From positions 343,683-407,682 of the forward strand of contig NZ_JYNL01000020.1 in the NCBI RefSeq assembly GCF_001044235.1: a DNA stretch of 64,000 nt, written 5' to 3'. Shown piece after piece: positions 1-9,648 of this stretch (positions within the stretch are counted from its first letter, which is position 1; the number at the start of each line of letters is the position of its first letter). The notes below the pieces were generated by a model. That model did no database searches and was not told where the DNA came from. It saw only the letters and a program-made list of their open reading frames with translations. This DNA comes from Mycolicibacterium chlorophenolicum (lineage in GTDB: Bacteria; Actinomycetota; Actinomycetes; Mycobacteriales; Mycobacteriaceae). A program made the translations under genes and the position numbers.

Positions 1-94
1 GCTCTGCCTCAGCGAGCTTTCCACCCTGCTGTCGGCGAAGAACTGCGGCGGCGCCATCCCCGACAGCAGGGTGGAAAGCTCGCTGAGGCAGAGC
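1..94. repeat. Perfect 34-bp inverted repeat at window edge
   Basis: Bases 1-34 are the exact reverse complement of bases 61-94, separated by a 26-bp loop (35-60). The repeat lies inside the coding frame of the lipase. Bases 94 down to 35 read as plausible lipase sequence, while bases 34-1 simply replay the complementary strand of 61-94. A perfect fold-back exactly at the sequence start is typical of an assembly or library artefact at a contig end. A genuine cruciform is possible but less likely. Confidence 0.85.
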
Positions 95-954
95 GTTTCG
101 GCGGCCCGCGCGGCGTCGCGACCGGCGGGCGTCAGGACCCGGTCCACGTTCAGCTCCGGTCGCGCGTCGCGCAGCGACGCGAGGATGTAGGCCGTGTAGG
201 CGTTCGCCACCGGCGCCAGATCCGGCGGGACGGCCATGTCCGGCCCGGCCTGCGTGACCAGTCCCGCGATGGTGGCCGGCGTACCGGTGGCGACCACCCC
301 GCGATAGTCCACGTCGGAGCCGGCGCTGAAATCGGTTGCCCACCGTGCGGTGGCGACCGCTGCTCCCCCGCCCTGTGACTGCCCGACCACCGCCCACTGC
401 GGCGCCAGCGGCAGTCCCATCCGGTGGGCCGCGAGCACCGAGTCGACGACGCCGTGGGCGGTGGTCTCGCTGTTGAGATAACTCATCAGCCCGGGCGTGC
501 CGAGCCCGGCGTAGTCGCTGCCCACCACGGCGTACCCCTGGTCGAGCCAGTGGCTGAGGTACTCGTCGTCACGCGCGCTGCGCGGGCGCGCCGACGGTGT
601 GCAGTCGTCGCCGAGGCCCACGGTGCCGTGCGCCCAGGCCACCACCGGCCAACCGCCTTCGGGCGCAGGGGTCTTGGGGGTGAACACCGCGGCGGTGCTG
701 ACCGCCGGCCGGCCGTGCTGGTCGACCGTCGCGTACAGGATGCGGTACGCGCGGGCCGCACCGGTGACCGACAGCCCGGGGTCCAGGTCGGTCACCGAGA
801 TCAGGCCGCCCGGCGCGGGAATGGGTCCGTCGTAGTCGCGCGCATCCAGTCCCGACCACTGGGGCGAGGCCGCCGTCGCGACGCCTGGGCCGGCGAGCAG
901 ACCCGCCAGCAGCAGGGCAACGATCAGGAAGGCAAGGCGGGCAGAGCTTCTCAC
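1..954 (-). CDS. Secreted lipase (LIP family), 3' end missing
   Basis: Reads from a GTG at 954 off the window edge, 318 codons. Residues 1-28 form a signal peptide (basic start, long Leu/Ala core, Ala-rich end), so the product is exported. The alpha/beta-hydrolase features of the secretory lipase family (PF03583) are visible: a WAHGTVG oxyanion segment near residue 109 and the nucleophile elbow GQSQGG with Ser193. The family hydrolyses acylglycerols and other esters. Catalytic Asp and His should lie in the missing C-terminal part. The last 11 codons (bases 1-34) come from the fold-back repeat and are probably not real, so true sequence is lost from about residue 307. It is not syntenic with the M. 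tuberculosis backbone that follows. Confidence 0.8.
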   Translation of the reverse strand, partial: MRSSARLAFLIVALLLAGLLAGPGVATAASPQWSGLDARDYDGPIPAPGGLISVTDLDPGLSVTGAARAYRILYATVDQHGRPAVSTAAVFTPKTPAPEGGWPVVAWAHGTVGLGDDCTPSARPRSARDDEYLSHWLDQGYAVVGSDYAGLGTPGLMSYLNSETTAHGVVDSVLAAHRMGLPLAPQWAVVGQSQGGGAAVATARWATDFSAGSDVDYRGVVATGTPATIAGLVTQAGPDMAVPPDLAPVANAYTAYILASLRDARPELNVDRVLTPAGRDAARAAETLCLSELSTLLSGMAPPQFFADSRVESSLRQS

Positions 955-976
955 GCCCCCACCCTACGCAGCGTGC

Positions 977-2890
977 TCAGTCGAGCTGGTTGCTGACTTC
1001 CTTCTCGGCGGCGCCTGCGCCCAGCGCGGCCACCCACCCGGTGATCTGACGGGCGATGTTGCGCTCGGTCAGACCGACGGAGGTGAGCACCTCGCCGCGC
1101 GATGCGTGGGCGAAGAACTCCTGCGGGAGCGCGGCGTCGCGGCAGGGGACGTCGATCTCTGCACCCCGCAGCGAGGTCGAGACCGCCGAACCGACACCGC
1201 CGTGCACACCGTTGTCCTCCAGGGTGACGACGAGCTTGTGCCGCGCGGCCAGGCTGTGCAGCACCTCGGGCACGGGCAGCACCCAGCGCGGGTCCACGAC
1301 GGTCACGCCGATGCCCTGGTTACGCAGTCGCTCGGCGATCGCGAGCGCCATCGCGGCGAACGGTCCGACCGCGATGACGAGGACGTCGTCGGACAGGCCG
1401 TCGGCCGGCAGCGCCAGCACATCCACCCCGTCACGTCGTTCGATCGCCGAGATGTCTTCTCCGACATCGCCTTTGGGGAAGCGGATGGCGGTCGGACCGT
1501 CGTTGACGTCGAGCGCCTCGGCCAGCTCCTCCCGCAGGCGGGCACCGTCGCGCGGCGCCGCGACACGCATGCCCGGCACCACACCGAGGATCGACAGATC
1601 CCACATGCCGTTGTGGCTGGCGCCGTCCGGGCCGGTGACGCCCGACCGGTCGAGCACGATCGTCACCGGCAGCTTGTGCAGCGCCACGTCCATCATCACC
1701 TGGTCGAACGCGCGGTTGAGGAACGTGGAGTACACGGCGACCACGGGATGCATCCCGCCCATCGCCAGGCCGGCGGCCGAGGTGATCGCGTGCTGCTCGG
1801 CGATGCCGACGTCGAAGAACCGGTCCGGGAAGCGATCGCGGAACGCACTGAGCCCGGTCGGGCCGGGCATCGCGGCGGTGATCGCCACGACGTCACGGCG
1901 CTTGGCTCCCTGCTGGACCAGCGCCTCGGAGAAGGTCGACGTCCAGCCGGGCCCGGGCACGGTGGTGGCCAGGCCGGTCTCGGGGTCGATGACCCCGCAG
2001 GCGTGCATCTGCTCGTCCACGTCGTTCTCCGCGGGCGCGTAGCCCATGCCCTTGTGGGTGACGACGTGCACCACGACGGGCGCGTTGAACGCCCGCGCGT
2101 GCCGCAGCGCACTCTCCACCGCGTGCTCGTCGTGCCCGTCGATCGGGCCGACGTATTTCAGGCCGAGGTCGGTGAACATCACCTGGGGCGACAACGCGTC
2201 CTTGATGCCGGCCTTCACGCTGTGCATGCACTGGTAGCAGAACTCGCCGATGACGGGCAGGCCGCGCACCGCCTTGCGGCCCTCCTCGAGTACACGCTCG
2301 TAGCCGGGCTGCAGCCGCAGGCCCGCCAGGTGCTCGGCGAAGCCGCCGATGGTCGGGGCGTAGCTGCGACCGTTGTCGTTGACGACGATCACGATCGGCC
2401 GCTTGGAGGCCGCGATGTTGTTCAACGCCTCCCAGCACATCCCGCCGGTGAGCGCGCCGTCACCGACCACCGCCACGACGTGGCGGTTGCGGTGTCCGCT
2501 GAGTTCGAACGCCTTGGCCAGACCGTCGGCGTAGGACAGCGACGAGCTGGCGTGGCTGGACTCGACCCAGTCGTGCTCGCTCTCTTCGCGCGACGGGTAG
2601 CCCGACAGGCCGTCCTTCTTGCGCAGCGTCTCGAAGTCCTGGCACCGGCCCGTCAGCATCTTGTGCACGTAGGCCTGGTGGCCGGTGTCGAACAGGATCG
2701 GATCGTGCGGGGAGTCGAAGACGCGGTGCAGCGCCAACGTCAGTTCGACGACACCGAGGTTGGGTCCCAGATGCCCGCCGGTCGCCGCGACCTTGTGGAT
2801 CAGGAAGTCACGGATTTCACGGGCCAGTGCGTCCACCTGTGACTGCGACAGGTGCTGCAGATCAGCGGGACCGCGGATCTGTTCAAGCAT
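977..2890 (-). CDS. dxs: 1-deoxy-D-xylulose-5-phosphate synthase
   Basis: Cytosolic thiamine-diphosphate enzyme that condenses pyruvate and glyceraldehyde 3-phosphate, the first step of the MEP isoprenoid pathway that supplies decaprenyl phosphate and menaquinone. The 637 residues match the family length. Seen: substrate/cofactor His in ATGGHLGP (His40), the TPP-binding GDG motif at 143-145 running to the downstream Asn pair, a [10 protein letters not shown] loop in the pyrimidine domain, and a C-terminal transketolase domain. It corresponds to M. tuberculosis Rv2682c. The ATG at 2890 lies 6 nt after a TAGACT -10 element, so the mRNA is probably leaderless although nhaA is just upstream on the same strand. 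Confidence 0.97.
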   Translation of the reverse strand: MLEQIRGPADLQHLSQSQVDALAREIRDFLIHKVAATGGHLGPNLGVVELTLALHRVFDSPHDPILFDTGHQAYVHKMLTGRCQDFETLRKKDGLSGYPSREESEHDWVESSHASSSLSYADGLAKAFELSGHRNRHVVAVVGDGALTGGMCWEALNNIAASKRPIVIVVNDNGRSYAPTIGGFAEHLAGLRLQPGYERVLEEGRKAVRGLPVIGEFCYQCMHSVKAGIKDALSPQVMFTDLGLKYVGPIDGHDEHAVESALRHARAFNAPVVVHVVTHKGMGYAPAENDVDEQMHACGVIDPETGLATTVPGPGWTSTFSEALVQQGAKRRDVVAITAAMPGPTGLSAFRDRFPDRFFDVGIAEQHAITSAAGLAMGGMHPVVAVYSTFLNRAFDQVMMDVALHKLPVTIVLDRSGVTGPDGASHNGMWDLSILGVVPGMRVAAPRDGARLREELAEALDVNDGPTAIRFPKGDVGEDISAIERRDGVDVLALPADGLSDDVLVIAVGPFAAMALAIAERLRNQGIGVTVVDPRWVLPVPEVLHSLAARHKLVVTLEDNGVHGGVGSAVSTSLRGAEIDVPCRDAALPQEFFAHASRGEVLTSVGLTERNIARQITGWVAALGAGAAEKEVSNQLD

Positions 2891-2896
2891 CAGATC

Positions 2897-2902
2897 AGTC
2901 TA
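2897..2902 (-). promoter_or_regulatory. -10 element of dxs, predicted leaderless
   Basis: On the minus strand TAGACT fits the mycobacterial -10 consensus TANNNT. Its 3' end is 6 nt before the dxs ATG, so transcription should start at or next to the A of the start codon. No Shine-Dalgarno is visible in the 22-bp gap after nhaA. Confidence 0.5.
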
Positions 2903-2912
2903 CGCACGGACC

Positions 2913-4241
2913 TCATGGCCGGTCCTGTCGAGACTGGTACACATCGGGCACCCCGTCGTGGTCGGCATCGAGGGTCTCTTCGCGGTGAATGCGCCGGTAG
3001 GCGGCGTTTCTGCTGAGCAGCAGCACAGCCGCGAAACAGGCCGCCAACAGTGATCCGGTCAACACGCCGACTTTCACCAATTCGTCACTTTCGGAGCCCG
3101 ATCCGTAGGCCAGATCACCGATCAGCAGGGACACGGTGAAACCGATGCCGGCGAGCATGGACACCCCGAGCACGTCGATCCAGCGCAGCGAGGAGTCCAG
3201 GCGGGCCCGGGTCAGCGCCGCGAGCACCCGGGTGGTGAGGAAGATCCCGATCGGCTTGCCGGCGACGAGGCCCGCGATGATGCCGAGGGTGATCGGGTGG
3301 CTCAGCGCGCGGGCCAGGCCGTCGAGGCCCCCGAAGCTCACGCCCGCGGCGAAGAACGCGAACACCGGGATGGCGAACCCGGCCGAGATCGGGCGCAGCC
3401 GGTGCTCGAAGTGCTGGGCCAGGCCGGGTCCGGCGTCCGGCCCTCCCGCGGCCTCGCTGCGCAGCACCGGCACCGTGAACCCGAGCAGGACACCGGCCAC
3501 CGTGGCGTGCACCCCCGACTCGTGCATCAGCACCCACGTGGCTCCCGCCAGCGGGAGCAGCAGCCACCAGGAGCGGATCCGGCGCTGCACGCACAGCGCG
3601 AACAGTCCGAGCGGCAGCAGCACGGCCGCCAGCGCGGTTACGTCGATCTCGTCGGTGTAGAACACCGCGATCACGGTCACCGCCAGCAGATCGTCGACGA
3701 CGGCCAGGGTCAGCAGGAAGGTGCGCAGCGCCGACGGCAGATGGGTCGAGATCACCGCGAGCACGGCGACGGCGAACGCGATGTCGGTGGCCGTCGGGAT
3801 GGCCCAGCCGCGCAGCGCCCCGCCTCCGGCGCCGGCGGTGACGGCGACGAAGATCGCCGCGGGGACCACCATGCCGCCGACGGCGGCCGCGATCGGCAGC
3901 GCCGCGCGCGCCGGGTCGCGCAGGTCGCCGGCGACGAACTCGCGTTTGAGTTCCAGCCCGACGACGAAGAAGAAGACGGCCAGCAGACCGTCGGCGGCCC
4001 AGTCGCCGACCGTGAGGCTCAGGTGCAGTCCGAACGGGTGCCCACCCACCTCGAGATCGCGCAGCGCGAAATAGGTGTCCCGCCACGGCGAATTGGCCCA
4101 CACCAACGCCGCCGCCGCGGCGAACAGCAGGATGACGCCACCGACGGTCTCCTTGCGCAGGATCTCGGCGACGCGGCTGGTCTCGGTCCAGGTGCCACGG
4201 GACAGCAGTGCGCGGCGCACGCGGCGGGGAGGAGAAGTCAC
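2913..4241 (-). CDS. nhaA: Na+/H+ antiporter NhaA
   Basis: Inner-membrane antiporter exchanging cytoplasmic Na+ (or Li+) for protons, used in pH and sodium homeostasis. The 442-residue product has about 11-12 hydrophobic segments. Family landmarks are present: [12 protein letters not shown], the paired ion-binding aspartates in [10 protein letters not shown], and [15 protein letters not shown]. The N-terminus (about 25 residues) and the charged C-terminal tail (with an acidic DADHDGVPD stretch) are longer than in E. coli NhaA. The start is GTG at 4241, preceded by a GAAGG-type ribosome site. A 12-bp perfect palindrome, GTTGACGTCAAC, lies at 4254-4265 just upstream and might be a binding site. 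The gene is not at this place in M. tuberculosis. Confidence 0.93.
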   Translation of the reverse strand: MTSPPRRVRRALLSRGTWTETSRVAEILRKETVGGVILLFAAAAALVWANSPWRDTYFALRDLEVGGHPFGLHLSLTVGDWAADGLLAVFFFVVGLELKREFVAGDLRDPARAALPIAAAVGGMVVPAAIFVAVTAGAGGGALRGWAIPTATDIAFAVAVLAVISTHLPSALRTFLLTLAVVDDLLAVTVIAVFYTDEIDVTALAAVLLPLGLFALCVQRRIRSWWLLLPLAGATWVLMHESGVHATVAGVLLGFTVPVLRSEAAGGPDAGPGLAQHFEHRLRPISAGFAIPVFAFFAAGVSFGGLDGLARALSHPITLGIIAGLVAGKPIGIFLTTRVLAALTRARLDSSLRWIDVLGVSMLAGIGFTVSLLIGDLAYGSGSESDELVKVGVLTGSLLAACFAAVLLLSRNAAYRRIHREETLDADHDGVPDVYQSRQDRP

Positions 4242-4307
4242 GGTTCACCTTCGGTTGACGTCAACGAATCGTCGCCGACCAGACTTCCCGGCACACCTGC
4301 GCTCACC

Positions 4308-5516
4308 TTAGCCCCGGGTGAGCGCCGCCACGCACTCGACGTGGTGGGTCAGCGGGAACGAGTCGAACACCCGCAGCTGCTCGACCTGATAGCCGCGTTC
4401 CCGGTACAGGCCGATGTCGCGCGCGAAAGATGCTGCCTCGCAACCGATGTGAACGATGCGCGGCACCTCGGCGGCGGCCAGCTGATCGATCACGTCGCGC
4501 CCCGCGCCGGTGCGGGGCGGATCGAGCACCGCGACGTCGGCCCGCGTCGAGGTGCGCTCCAGCGCCCGGCGCACCGAATCGGTGACCACCGAGACGGTGT
4601 CCAGATCGGCCAGCGCGGTGCGCGCCGCCCGCGAGGCGCCGCGTGAGGTGTCGACGCTGAGCACCTGTCCGGTCTCCCCGACCGCGCCCGCCAGCGCCGC
4701 CGCGAACACGCCCGCACCGCCGTAGAGGTCCCACGCGGTCATACCCGGTTCGAGCTGCGCCCACTCGCTCACCAAAGCGCTGTAGAGCTCCGGGGCGTCC
4801 CGGTGGGCCTGCCAGAACGCCGTCACCGGCACCCGCCACGTCCGCCCGGCGACCCGCTGCACGGTGTCGTAGTCCCCCTCGACCACCTCGGTCCGCCGGC
4901 CCCGGCCCGCGACCACCACGTGGCGCCCGCCCTCGGCGTCGATCGCCACGTGCACGGCCGCATCGGAGGGCCACGACCGTTGCGCGACGTCGGCCAGCAT
5001 GCCGGCGGGCAGCTGCGCGCAATCGAGCCGGTGCACCAGTTCGGCGCTGTGATACCGGTGGAACCCGGCCCGCCCGTCCGCGGAGACGTCGAGACGCACC
5101 CGCGTCCGCCACCCGGTGTGGCCGGTCTCCCCCACCGCCTCGGCGGTCGCGTCCTCCTCGGCGCGCCAGTGGTAATTACCCAGCCGCGCAAGCTGATTGG
5201 CGACCACGGCGCCCTTGAGCCGGCGTGCCGCGGCAGGTTCGGCGAACGCGAGGTCGCAACACCCTGCACCGTCCACCCCGGCGATCGGGCACCACGGCTC
5301 GACGCGGTCGGGCGACGGTTCGAGCACCTCGAGCACCTCGGCGTTCCAGTACTTTTCGCGCGCCGCCGCGCTGCGCACCACCCGCGCCCGCACCGTCTCC
5401 CCCGGCAGGGCGTAGCGCACGAACACCACCCGGCCGTCGTGGCGGGCCACGCAGCTGCCGCCGTTGGCGGCGGCCCCGGTGGTCAGGATCAGTTCGTCCG
5501 GCCGCTCATCGCTCAA
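4308..5516 (-). CDS. TrmA/RumA-type RNA uracil-C5 methyltransferase
   Basis: 402 residues, class I SAM-dependent methyltransferase of the TRAM plus RumA type that methylates C5 of a uridine in rRNA or tRNA. The N-terminus carries a TRAM-like beta domain. A Cys cluster (WCPIAGVDGAGCC) resembles the iron-sulfur site of RumA. The SAM-binding segment is WDLYGGAGVFA. The catalytic Cys lies in HIGCEAASFARD and the general-base Glu in HHVECVAALTRG at the C-terminus. Start chosen as TTG at 5516, which overlaps the TGA of the upstream permease by 3 nt and gives the family length; a longer N-terminal extension would lie inside the permease gene. Ortholog of Rv2689c by position and sequence. The exact RNA target cannot be told from sequence. 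Confidence 0.9.
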   Translation of the reverse strand: MSDERPDELILTTGAAANGGSCVARHDGRVVFVRYALPGETVRARVVRSAAAREKYWNAEVLEVLEPSPDRVEPWCPIAGVDGAGCCDLAFAEPAAARRLKGAVVANQLARLGNYHWRAEEDATAEAVGETGHTGWRTRVRLDVSADGRAGFHRYHSAELVHRLDCAQLPAGMLADVAQRSWPSDAAVHVAIDAEGGRHVVVAGRGRRTEVVEGDYDTVQRVAGRTWRVPVTAFWQAHRDAPELYSALVSEWAQLEPGMTAWDLYGGAGVFAAALAGAVGETGQVLSVDTSRGASRAARTALADLDTVSVVTDSVRRALERTSTRADVAVLDPPRTGAGRDVIDQLAAAEVPRIVHIGCEAASFARDIGLYRERGYQVEQLRVFDSFPLTHHVECVAALTRG

Positions 5517-7516
5517 TCCAGGAACCCCTTGCGCGCGTCGCCGGGTGCGGACTGCGGCGCGAGTTTCTTCAGCCGCTCCGACGAGGACAGCTGCCAGGGC
5601 ACCGAGGTCACCATGACGTTGGGCTCGAACAGCAGCCGGCCCTTCAAGCGCAGCGCGCTCTGGTTGTGCAGCACCTGCTCCCACCAGTGGCCGACGACGT
5701 ACTCGGGGATGAACACCGTCACCACCGTGCGCGGTGAATCCTTGCTGACCCGTTTGACGTACTCGAGCACCGGCCGGGTGATCTCGCGATACGGCGAGGC
5801 GATCACCTTGAGCGGCACGCTGATGTCACTGGCCTCCCACTTGTGCACCAGTTCGCGAGTCTCGGCGTCGTCGACGCTGACCGTGATCGCCTCCAGCACG
5901 TCGGGCCGGGTGGCCCGCGCATAGGCCAGCGCCCGCAGGGTGGGCAGGTGGACGTTGGACACCAGTACGACCGCGTGGTTGCGGCTGGGCAGCACGATGT
6001 CCACGGTCTCGGCGGCGCGGGCCTCGAGCTCCCGGCTGACCGATGCATAGTGCTTGTGGATCAACTTCATGATGACGAACAATGCGCCCATCGCCAGGAT
6101 CGCGATCCAGGCACCCACCAGGAACTTGGTGAGCACCACGATGATCAGCACGGTGCCGGTGCACAGGAAGCCGATGGTGTTGATCACCCGGGACCGCATC
6201 ATCCGGGCCCTCGCCGGACCGTCGGTTTCGGTGCGCAGCAACCGCGTCCAGTGCCGCACCATGCCGATCTGGCTGAGCGTGAAGGACACGAACACCCCGA
6301 CGATGTAGAGCTGGATCAGCGCGGTCACCTGAGCCTGGAACGCCACGATGAACGCGACCGCACCGAACGCCAGGAACAGGATGCCGTTGGAGAACGCGAG
6401 CCGGTCACCCCGGGTGTGCAGCTGGCGCGGCAGGTAACGGTCTTGCGCCAGAATCGAACCCAGCACCGGGAACCCGTTGAACGCGGTGTTGGCGGCCAGC
6501 ACCAGGATGAGCGCGGTGACGCCGGTGATCAGGTACAGCCCGATCGGGAAGTCGTGGAACACCGCGTCGGCGAGCTGGGCCACCAGCGTCTTCTGCTGAT
6601 AGTCCGGCGGGGCCCCGCCGAGCTGTTCGAGCGGTCGCTCGGCGATCTGCGCCCCGGTCGCCTTGGCCAGCATGATGATGCCCATGAACAGCGTGATCGC
6701 GATGACACCCAGCAGCAGCAGGGTGGTCGCGGCATTGCGCGACTTGGGTTTCTGGAACGCGGGCACCCCGTTGCTGATCGCCTCCACCCCGGTCAGTGCC
6801 GCGCTGCCCGACGAGAACGCGCGGGCAATGAGGAACACCAGCGCGAAGCCCAGGACGTCGCCGTGCTCGGAATGCATCTCGAAACCGGCCGATTCGGCGC
6901 GCAGATGGTGACCCAGCACGTAGATCTGGAAGAACCCCCAGGCCAGCATGATGTACATGCCGATCATGAAGGCGTAGGTGGGAATCGCGAAGGCGGTCCC
7001 CGATTCGCGGATGCCGCGCAGGTTCAGCGATGCCAGGATCGTGATCGCCGCGATCGCGAACCACACCTTGTGCTGGTCGACGAACGGGATCGCCGAGCCG
7101 ATGTTCGACATCGCCGAGGACATCGACACCGCGACGGTCAGCACGTAGTCGACCAGCAGCGCGCTGGCGACCGTCAGCCCCGCGGTGGGGCCCAGGTTGG
7201 TCGTCACCACCTCGTAGTCGCCGCCGCCGGACGGGTAGGCGTGCACGTTCTGCCGGTAGCTCGCGATCACGATCATCATCACCGCGGCGACCACCAGACC
7301 GATCCACGGCGCCAACGAGTACGCGGACAGGCCCGCGACCGACAGCACCAGGAAGATCTCCTCGGGGGCGTACGCGACGGAGGACAGCGCGTCGGAGGCG
7401 AAGACCGGAAGCGCGATCCGCTTGGGCAACAGGGTGTGCGCCAGCTTGTCGCTGCGGAACGGCCGGCCCAGTACGAGCCGCCGCGCGGCCGTCGAAAGCT
7501 TGGACACGAGTGCCAA
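5513..7516 (-). CDS. APC-family permease
   Basis: 667-residue membrane protein with about 12 hydrophobic segments in the first 480 residues and a cytoplasmic C-terminal domain of roughly 180 residues. It belongs to the amino acid/polyamine/organocation superfamily. The N-terminal stretch FASDALSSVAYAPEE and the tail resemble the KUP-like/APC proteins usually annotated as amino acid permeases; the substrate is unknown. Ortholog of Rv2690c. It diverges from ceoB, and that pairing with TrkA-type RCK proteins makes potassium or cation-coupled transport an alternative. Its stop overlaps the start of the downstream RNA methyltransferase gene, so the two are probably co-transcribed. Confidence 0.88.
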   Translation of the reverse strand: MALVSKLSTAARRLVLGRPFRSDKLAHTLLPKRIALPVFASDALSSVAYAPEEIFLVLSVAGLSAYSLAPWIGLVVAAVMMIVIASYRQNVHAYPSGGGDYEVVTTNLGPTAGLTVASALLVDYVLTVAVSMSSAMSNIGSAIPFVDQHKVWFAIAAITILASLNLRGIRESGTAFAIPTYAFMIGMYIMLAWGFFQIYVLGHHLRAESAGFEMHSEHGDVLGFALVFLIARAFSSGSAALTGVEAISNGVPAFQKPKSRNAATTLLLLGVIAITLFMGIIMLAKATGAQIAERPLEQLGGAPPDYQQKTLVAQLADAVFHDFPIGLYLITGVTALILVLAANTAFNGFPVLGSILAQDRYLPRQLHTRGDRLAFSNGILFLAFGAVAFIVAFQAQVTALIQLYIVGVFVSFTLSQIGMVRHWTRLLRTETDGPARARMMRSRVINTIGFLCTGTVLIIVVLTKFLVGAWIAILAMGALFVIMKLIHKHYASVSRELEARAAETVDIVLPSRNHAVVLVSNVHLPTLRALAYARATRPDVLEAITVSVDDAETRELVHKWEASDISVPLKVIASPYREITRPVLEYVKRVSKDSPRTVVTVFIPEYVVGHWWEQVLHNQSALRLKGRLLFEPNVMVTSVPWQLSSSERLKKLAPQSAPGDARKGFLD

Positions 7517-7627
7517 GGGTAAGCCCGACGGTCACCGGACGCTGCAAAGCTGTAGCGTTCCCCTGAGCACTCCGTGGCGGTAGGTGCCAGACCGCCGCGT
7601 TCGGCCCCGCCGGAAAGGACACCCCAG

Positions 7628-8296
7628 GTGCGTGTAGTGGTGATGGGATGCGGCCGGGTGGGCGCCTCCCTGTCCGACAGTCTGGCCCGGATCGGCCACG
7701 ACGTCGCCGTCATCGACCGCGACGCGACGGCCTTCCACCGGCTGTCCCCCGAGTTCTCCGGCGAACGCGTGCTGGGCATGGGGTTCGACCGCGACGTGCT
7801 GATCCGGGCGGGAATCGAGGGCGCGGCGGCGTTCGCGGCGGTGTCCTCGGGCGACAACTCCAACATCATCTCCGCGCGGGTGGCGCGGGAGACCTTCGGC
7901 GTGCAGCGCGTGGTCGCGCGCATCTACGACGCCAAGCGCGCCGCGGTCTACGAGCGGCTGGGCATCCCGACGGTGGCGACGGTGCCGTGGACCACCGATC
8001 GGCTGCTCAACGTGCTGATCCGTGAGACCGAGACCACCAAGTGGCGCGACCCTTCCGGCAACGTCGGCGTCGCCGAGCTCGCCCTGCACGAGAATTGGGT
8101 GGGCCGCCGCCTGACCGATCTGGAAGCCGCCACATCGGGCCGGGCCGCGTTCATCATCCGATTCGGCGCCGGTCTGCTGCCCGACGCGAAAACCGTGATC
8201 CAGGCCGGAGATCAGGTGTACCTGGCGGCGATCTCAGGGCACATCGCCGAAGCGCTGGCCATTGCGGCGCTGCCGCCGAGCGAGGAGGCGGAGTGA
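7628..8296 (+). CDS. ceoB: TrkA-type potassium channel regulator CeoB
   Basis: 222 residues: an N-terminal Rossmann RCK domain (VVVMGCGRVGAS, a GxGxxG nucleotide site, residues 3-14) and a C-terminal TrkA-C domain. Such proteins bind NAD(H) or other nucleotides and gate Trk/Ktr K+ uptake on the cytoplasmic face. The start is the GTG at 7628 with a GGAAAGG ribosome site about 10 nt upstream; an in-frame ATG at 7574 would add 18 residues unlike the family. The stop overlaps the start of ceoC (GTGA), so the two paralogous RCK subunits are translationally coupled and probably form a hetero-assembly. Ortholog of Rv2691. Confidence 0.94.
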   Translation: MRVVVMGCGRVGASLSDSLARIGHDVAVIDRDATAFHRLSPEFSGERVLGMGFDRDVLIRAGIEGAAAFAAVSSGDNSNIISARVARETFGVQRVVARIYDAKRAAVYERLGIPTVATVPWTTDRLLNVLIRETETTKWRDPSGNVGVAELALHENWVGRRLTDLEAATSGRAAFIIRFGAGLLPDAKTVIQAGDQVYLAAISGHIAEALAIAALPPSEEAE

Positions 8297-8958
8297 AAGT
8301 CGCCATCGCCGGGGCCGGCGCCGTCGGCCGGTCCATCGCCCGCGAACTGGTGGAGTCGCACGACGTCACGCTGCTGGAACGCAACCCCGAGCACATCGAC
8401 GTCGAGGCGATCCCCGCGGCGCACTGGCGCCTCGGCGACGCCTGCGAGTTGAGCCTGCTGGAGTCGGTCGGGCTCCACGAGTTCGACGTCGTGATCGCCG
8501 CGACCGGCGACGACAAGGCCAACGTCGTGCTCAGCCTGCTGTCGAAGACCGAGTTCGCGGTGCCCCGCGTGGTGGCCCGCGTCAACGATCCGCGCAACGA
8601 GTGGCTGTTCGACGAGGCGTGGGGTGTCGACGTCGCGGTGTCCACTCCGCGCATGCTGGCCTCGCTGGTCGAGGAGGCGGTGTCGGTCGGGGATCTGGTG
8701 CGGCTGATGGAGTTCCGCAAGGGGCAGGCCAATCTCGTCGAGATCACGCTGCCCGACGACACCCCGTGGGGCGGCAAGCCCGTCAAGCGGCTGGAGTTGC
8801 CGCGTGACGCCACGCTGGTGACGATTCTGCGCGGGCCCCGGGTGATCGTGCCCGAGCGTGACGAACCGCTCGAGGGGGGCGACGAGTTGCTGTTCGTCGC
8901 CGTCGCCGAGGTGGAGGACCAACTGCGCGAACTGCTGCTGCATCCGCAGCAGCGCTGA
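8293..8958 (+). CDS. ceoC: TrkA-type potassium channel regulator CeoC
   Basis: 221 residues, paralog of the upstream gene: RCK Rossmann domain with VAIAGAGAVGRS at residues 3-14, an acidic residue at the end of the second strand, and a C-terminal TrkA-C domain. It regulates K+ uptake together with CeoB. The GTG start at 8293 overlaps the ceoB stop by 4 nt. No channel-forming TrkH/TrkG gene is in the window; the divergent APC permease (5513-7516) is the nearest candidate partner. Ortholog of Rv2692. Confidence 0.94.
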   Translation: MKVAIAGAGAVGRSIARELVESHDVTLLERNPEHIDVEAIPAAHWRLGDACELSLLESVGLHEFDVVIAATGDDKANVVLSLLSKTEFAVPRVVARVNDPRNEWLFDEAWGVDVAVSTPRMLASLVEEAVSVGDLVRLMEFRKGQANLVEITLPDDTPWGGKPVKRLELPRDATLVTILRGPRVIVPERDEPLEGGDELLFVAVAEVEDQLRELLLHPQQR

Positions 8959-8967
8959 GGCCGCCGC

Positions 8968-9648
8968 TCAGCTGCTCTCGTGCACCGCGTCGTCGGTGCC
9001 GGCCGGCGTCTGGGCGCGCACCGCCCGCTGCGCGGCACGGATCGCGCCGTAGGTGACCAGAGCAGCGATCGCGGTCAGCGGCCACCCCATCGCGATGCGG
9101 GCGACGCCGAGCCATCCCGTCTGGTCCTCTTCATAGAGGTGCTGCTGCACCAGGAAGCGCGACGCGAACACCGCCACCCAGACGAGGGTGGCGACGTCGA
9201 AGGCGTACACGGCGCGGCGCACGTCGCGCCAGCCCCGGTCCTGGGTGTGCACCCAGCCCCAGATGTAGCCGACGACCGGCCGGCGGATCACCACCGACAC
9301 GGCGAACACCACCGCCCAGATCAGCGACGTCCAGATGCCGAGCAGGAAGTAGCCTTTGGAGGCGCCGACCAGGTACGCGATCAGCGCGCTGACGCCGACA
9401 CCGAAGAACCCGGAGATCGCCGGCTGGACGGAGTCCTTGCGGAACAGCCGCCAGAACAGGATCAGCGTCGCGACACCGAGCGCGGCCGCGATGGCCGGCA
9501 GCAGCCCGAACGCCGTGGAGACCGGCACGAAGACCACGACCGGCAGTGACGAGTAGATCAGGCCGCTGACGCCACCCATCTGCTCGAGCACGGCGGCGCC
9601 ACGTGCCGGTGAGGTCTGAGCGCCCGGATCGGTACCGGGTTCGCTCAC
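8968..9648 (-). CDS. DUF3159 membrane protein
   Basis: 226 residues with about five to six hydrophobic segments from residue 30 on (starting at GLIYSSLPVVVFVPV) and a charged C-terminus. Conserved actinobacterial DUF3159 family, ortholog of Rv2693c; the function is unknown. The start GTG at 9648 overlaps the stop of the upstream OB-fold gene (GTGA), so the pair forms an operon. A longer frame upstream is inside that gene and was rejected. Confidence 0.88.
   Translation of the reverse strand: MSEPGTDPGAQTSPARGAAVLEQMGGVSGLIYSSLPVVVFVPVSTAFGLLPAIAAALGVATLILFWRLFRKDSVQPAISGFFGVGVSALIAYLVGASKGYFLLGIWTSLIWAVVFAVSVVIRRPVVGYIWGWVHTQDRGWRDVRRAVYAFDVATLVWVAVFASRFLVQQHLYEEDQTGWLGVARIAMGWPLTAIAALVTYGAIRAAQRAVRAQTPAGTDDAVHESS

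Noticed and set aside
1106..2842. Long plus-strand open frame of 578 codons opposite dxs
   Set aside because: It is the antisense of an unmistakable dxs gene; the composition is the His/Arg/Asp-rich pattern typical of GC-rich antisense frames, with no ribosome site or domain.
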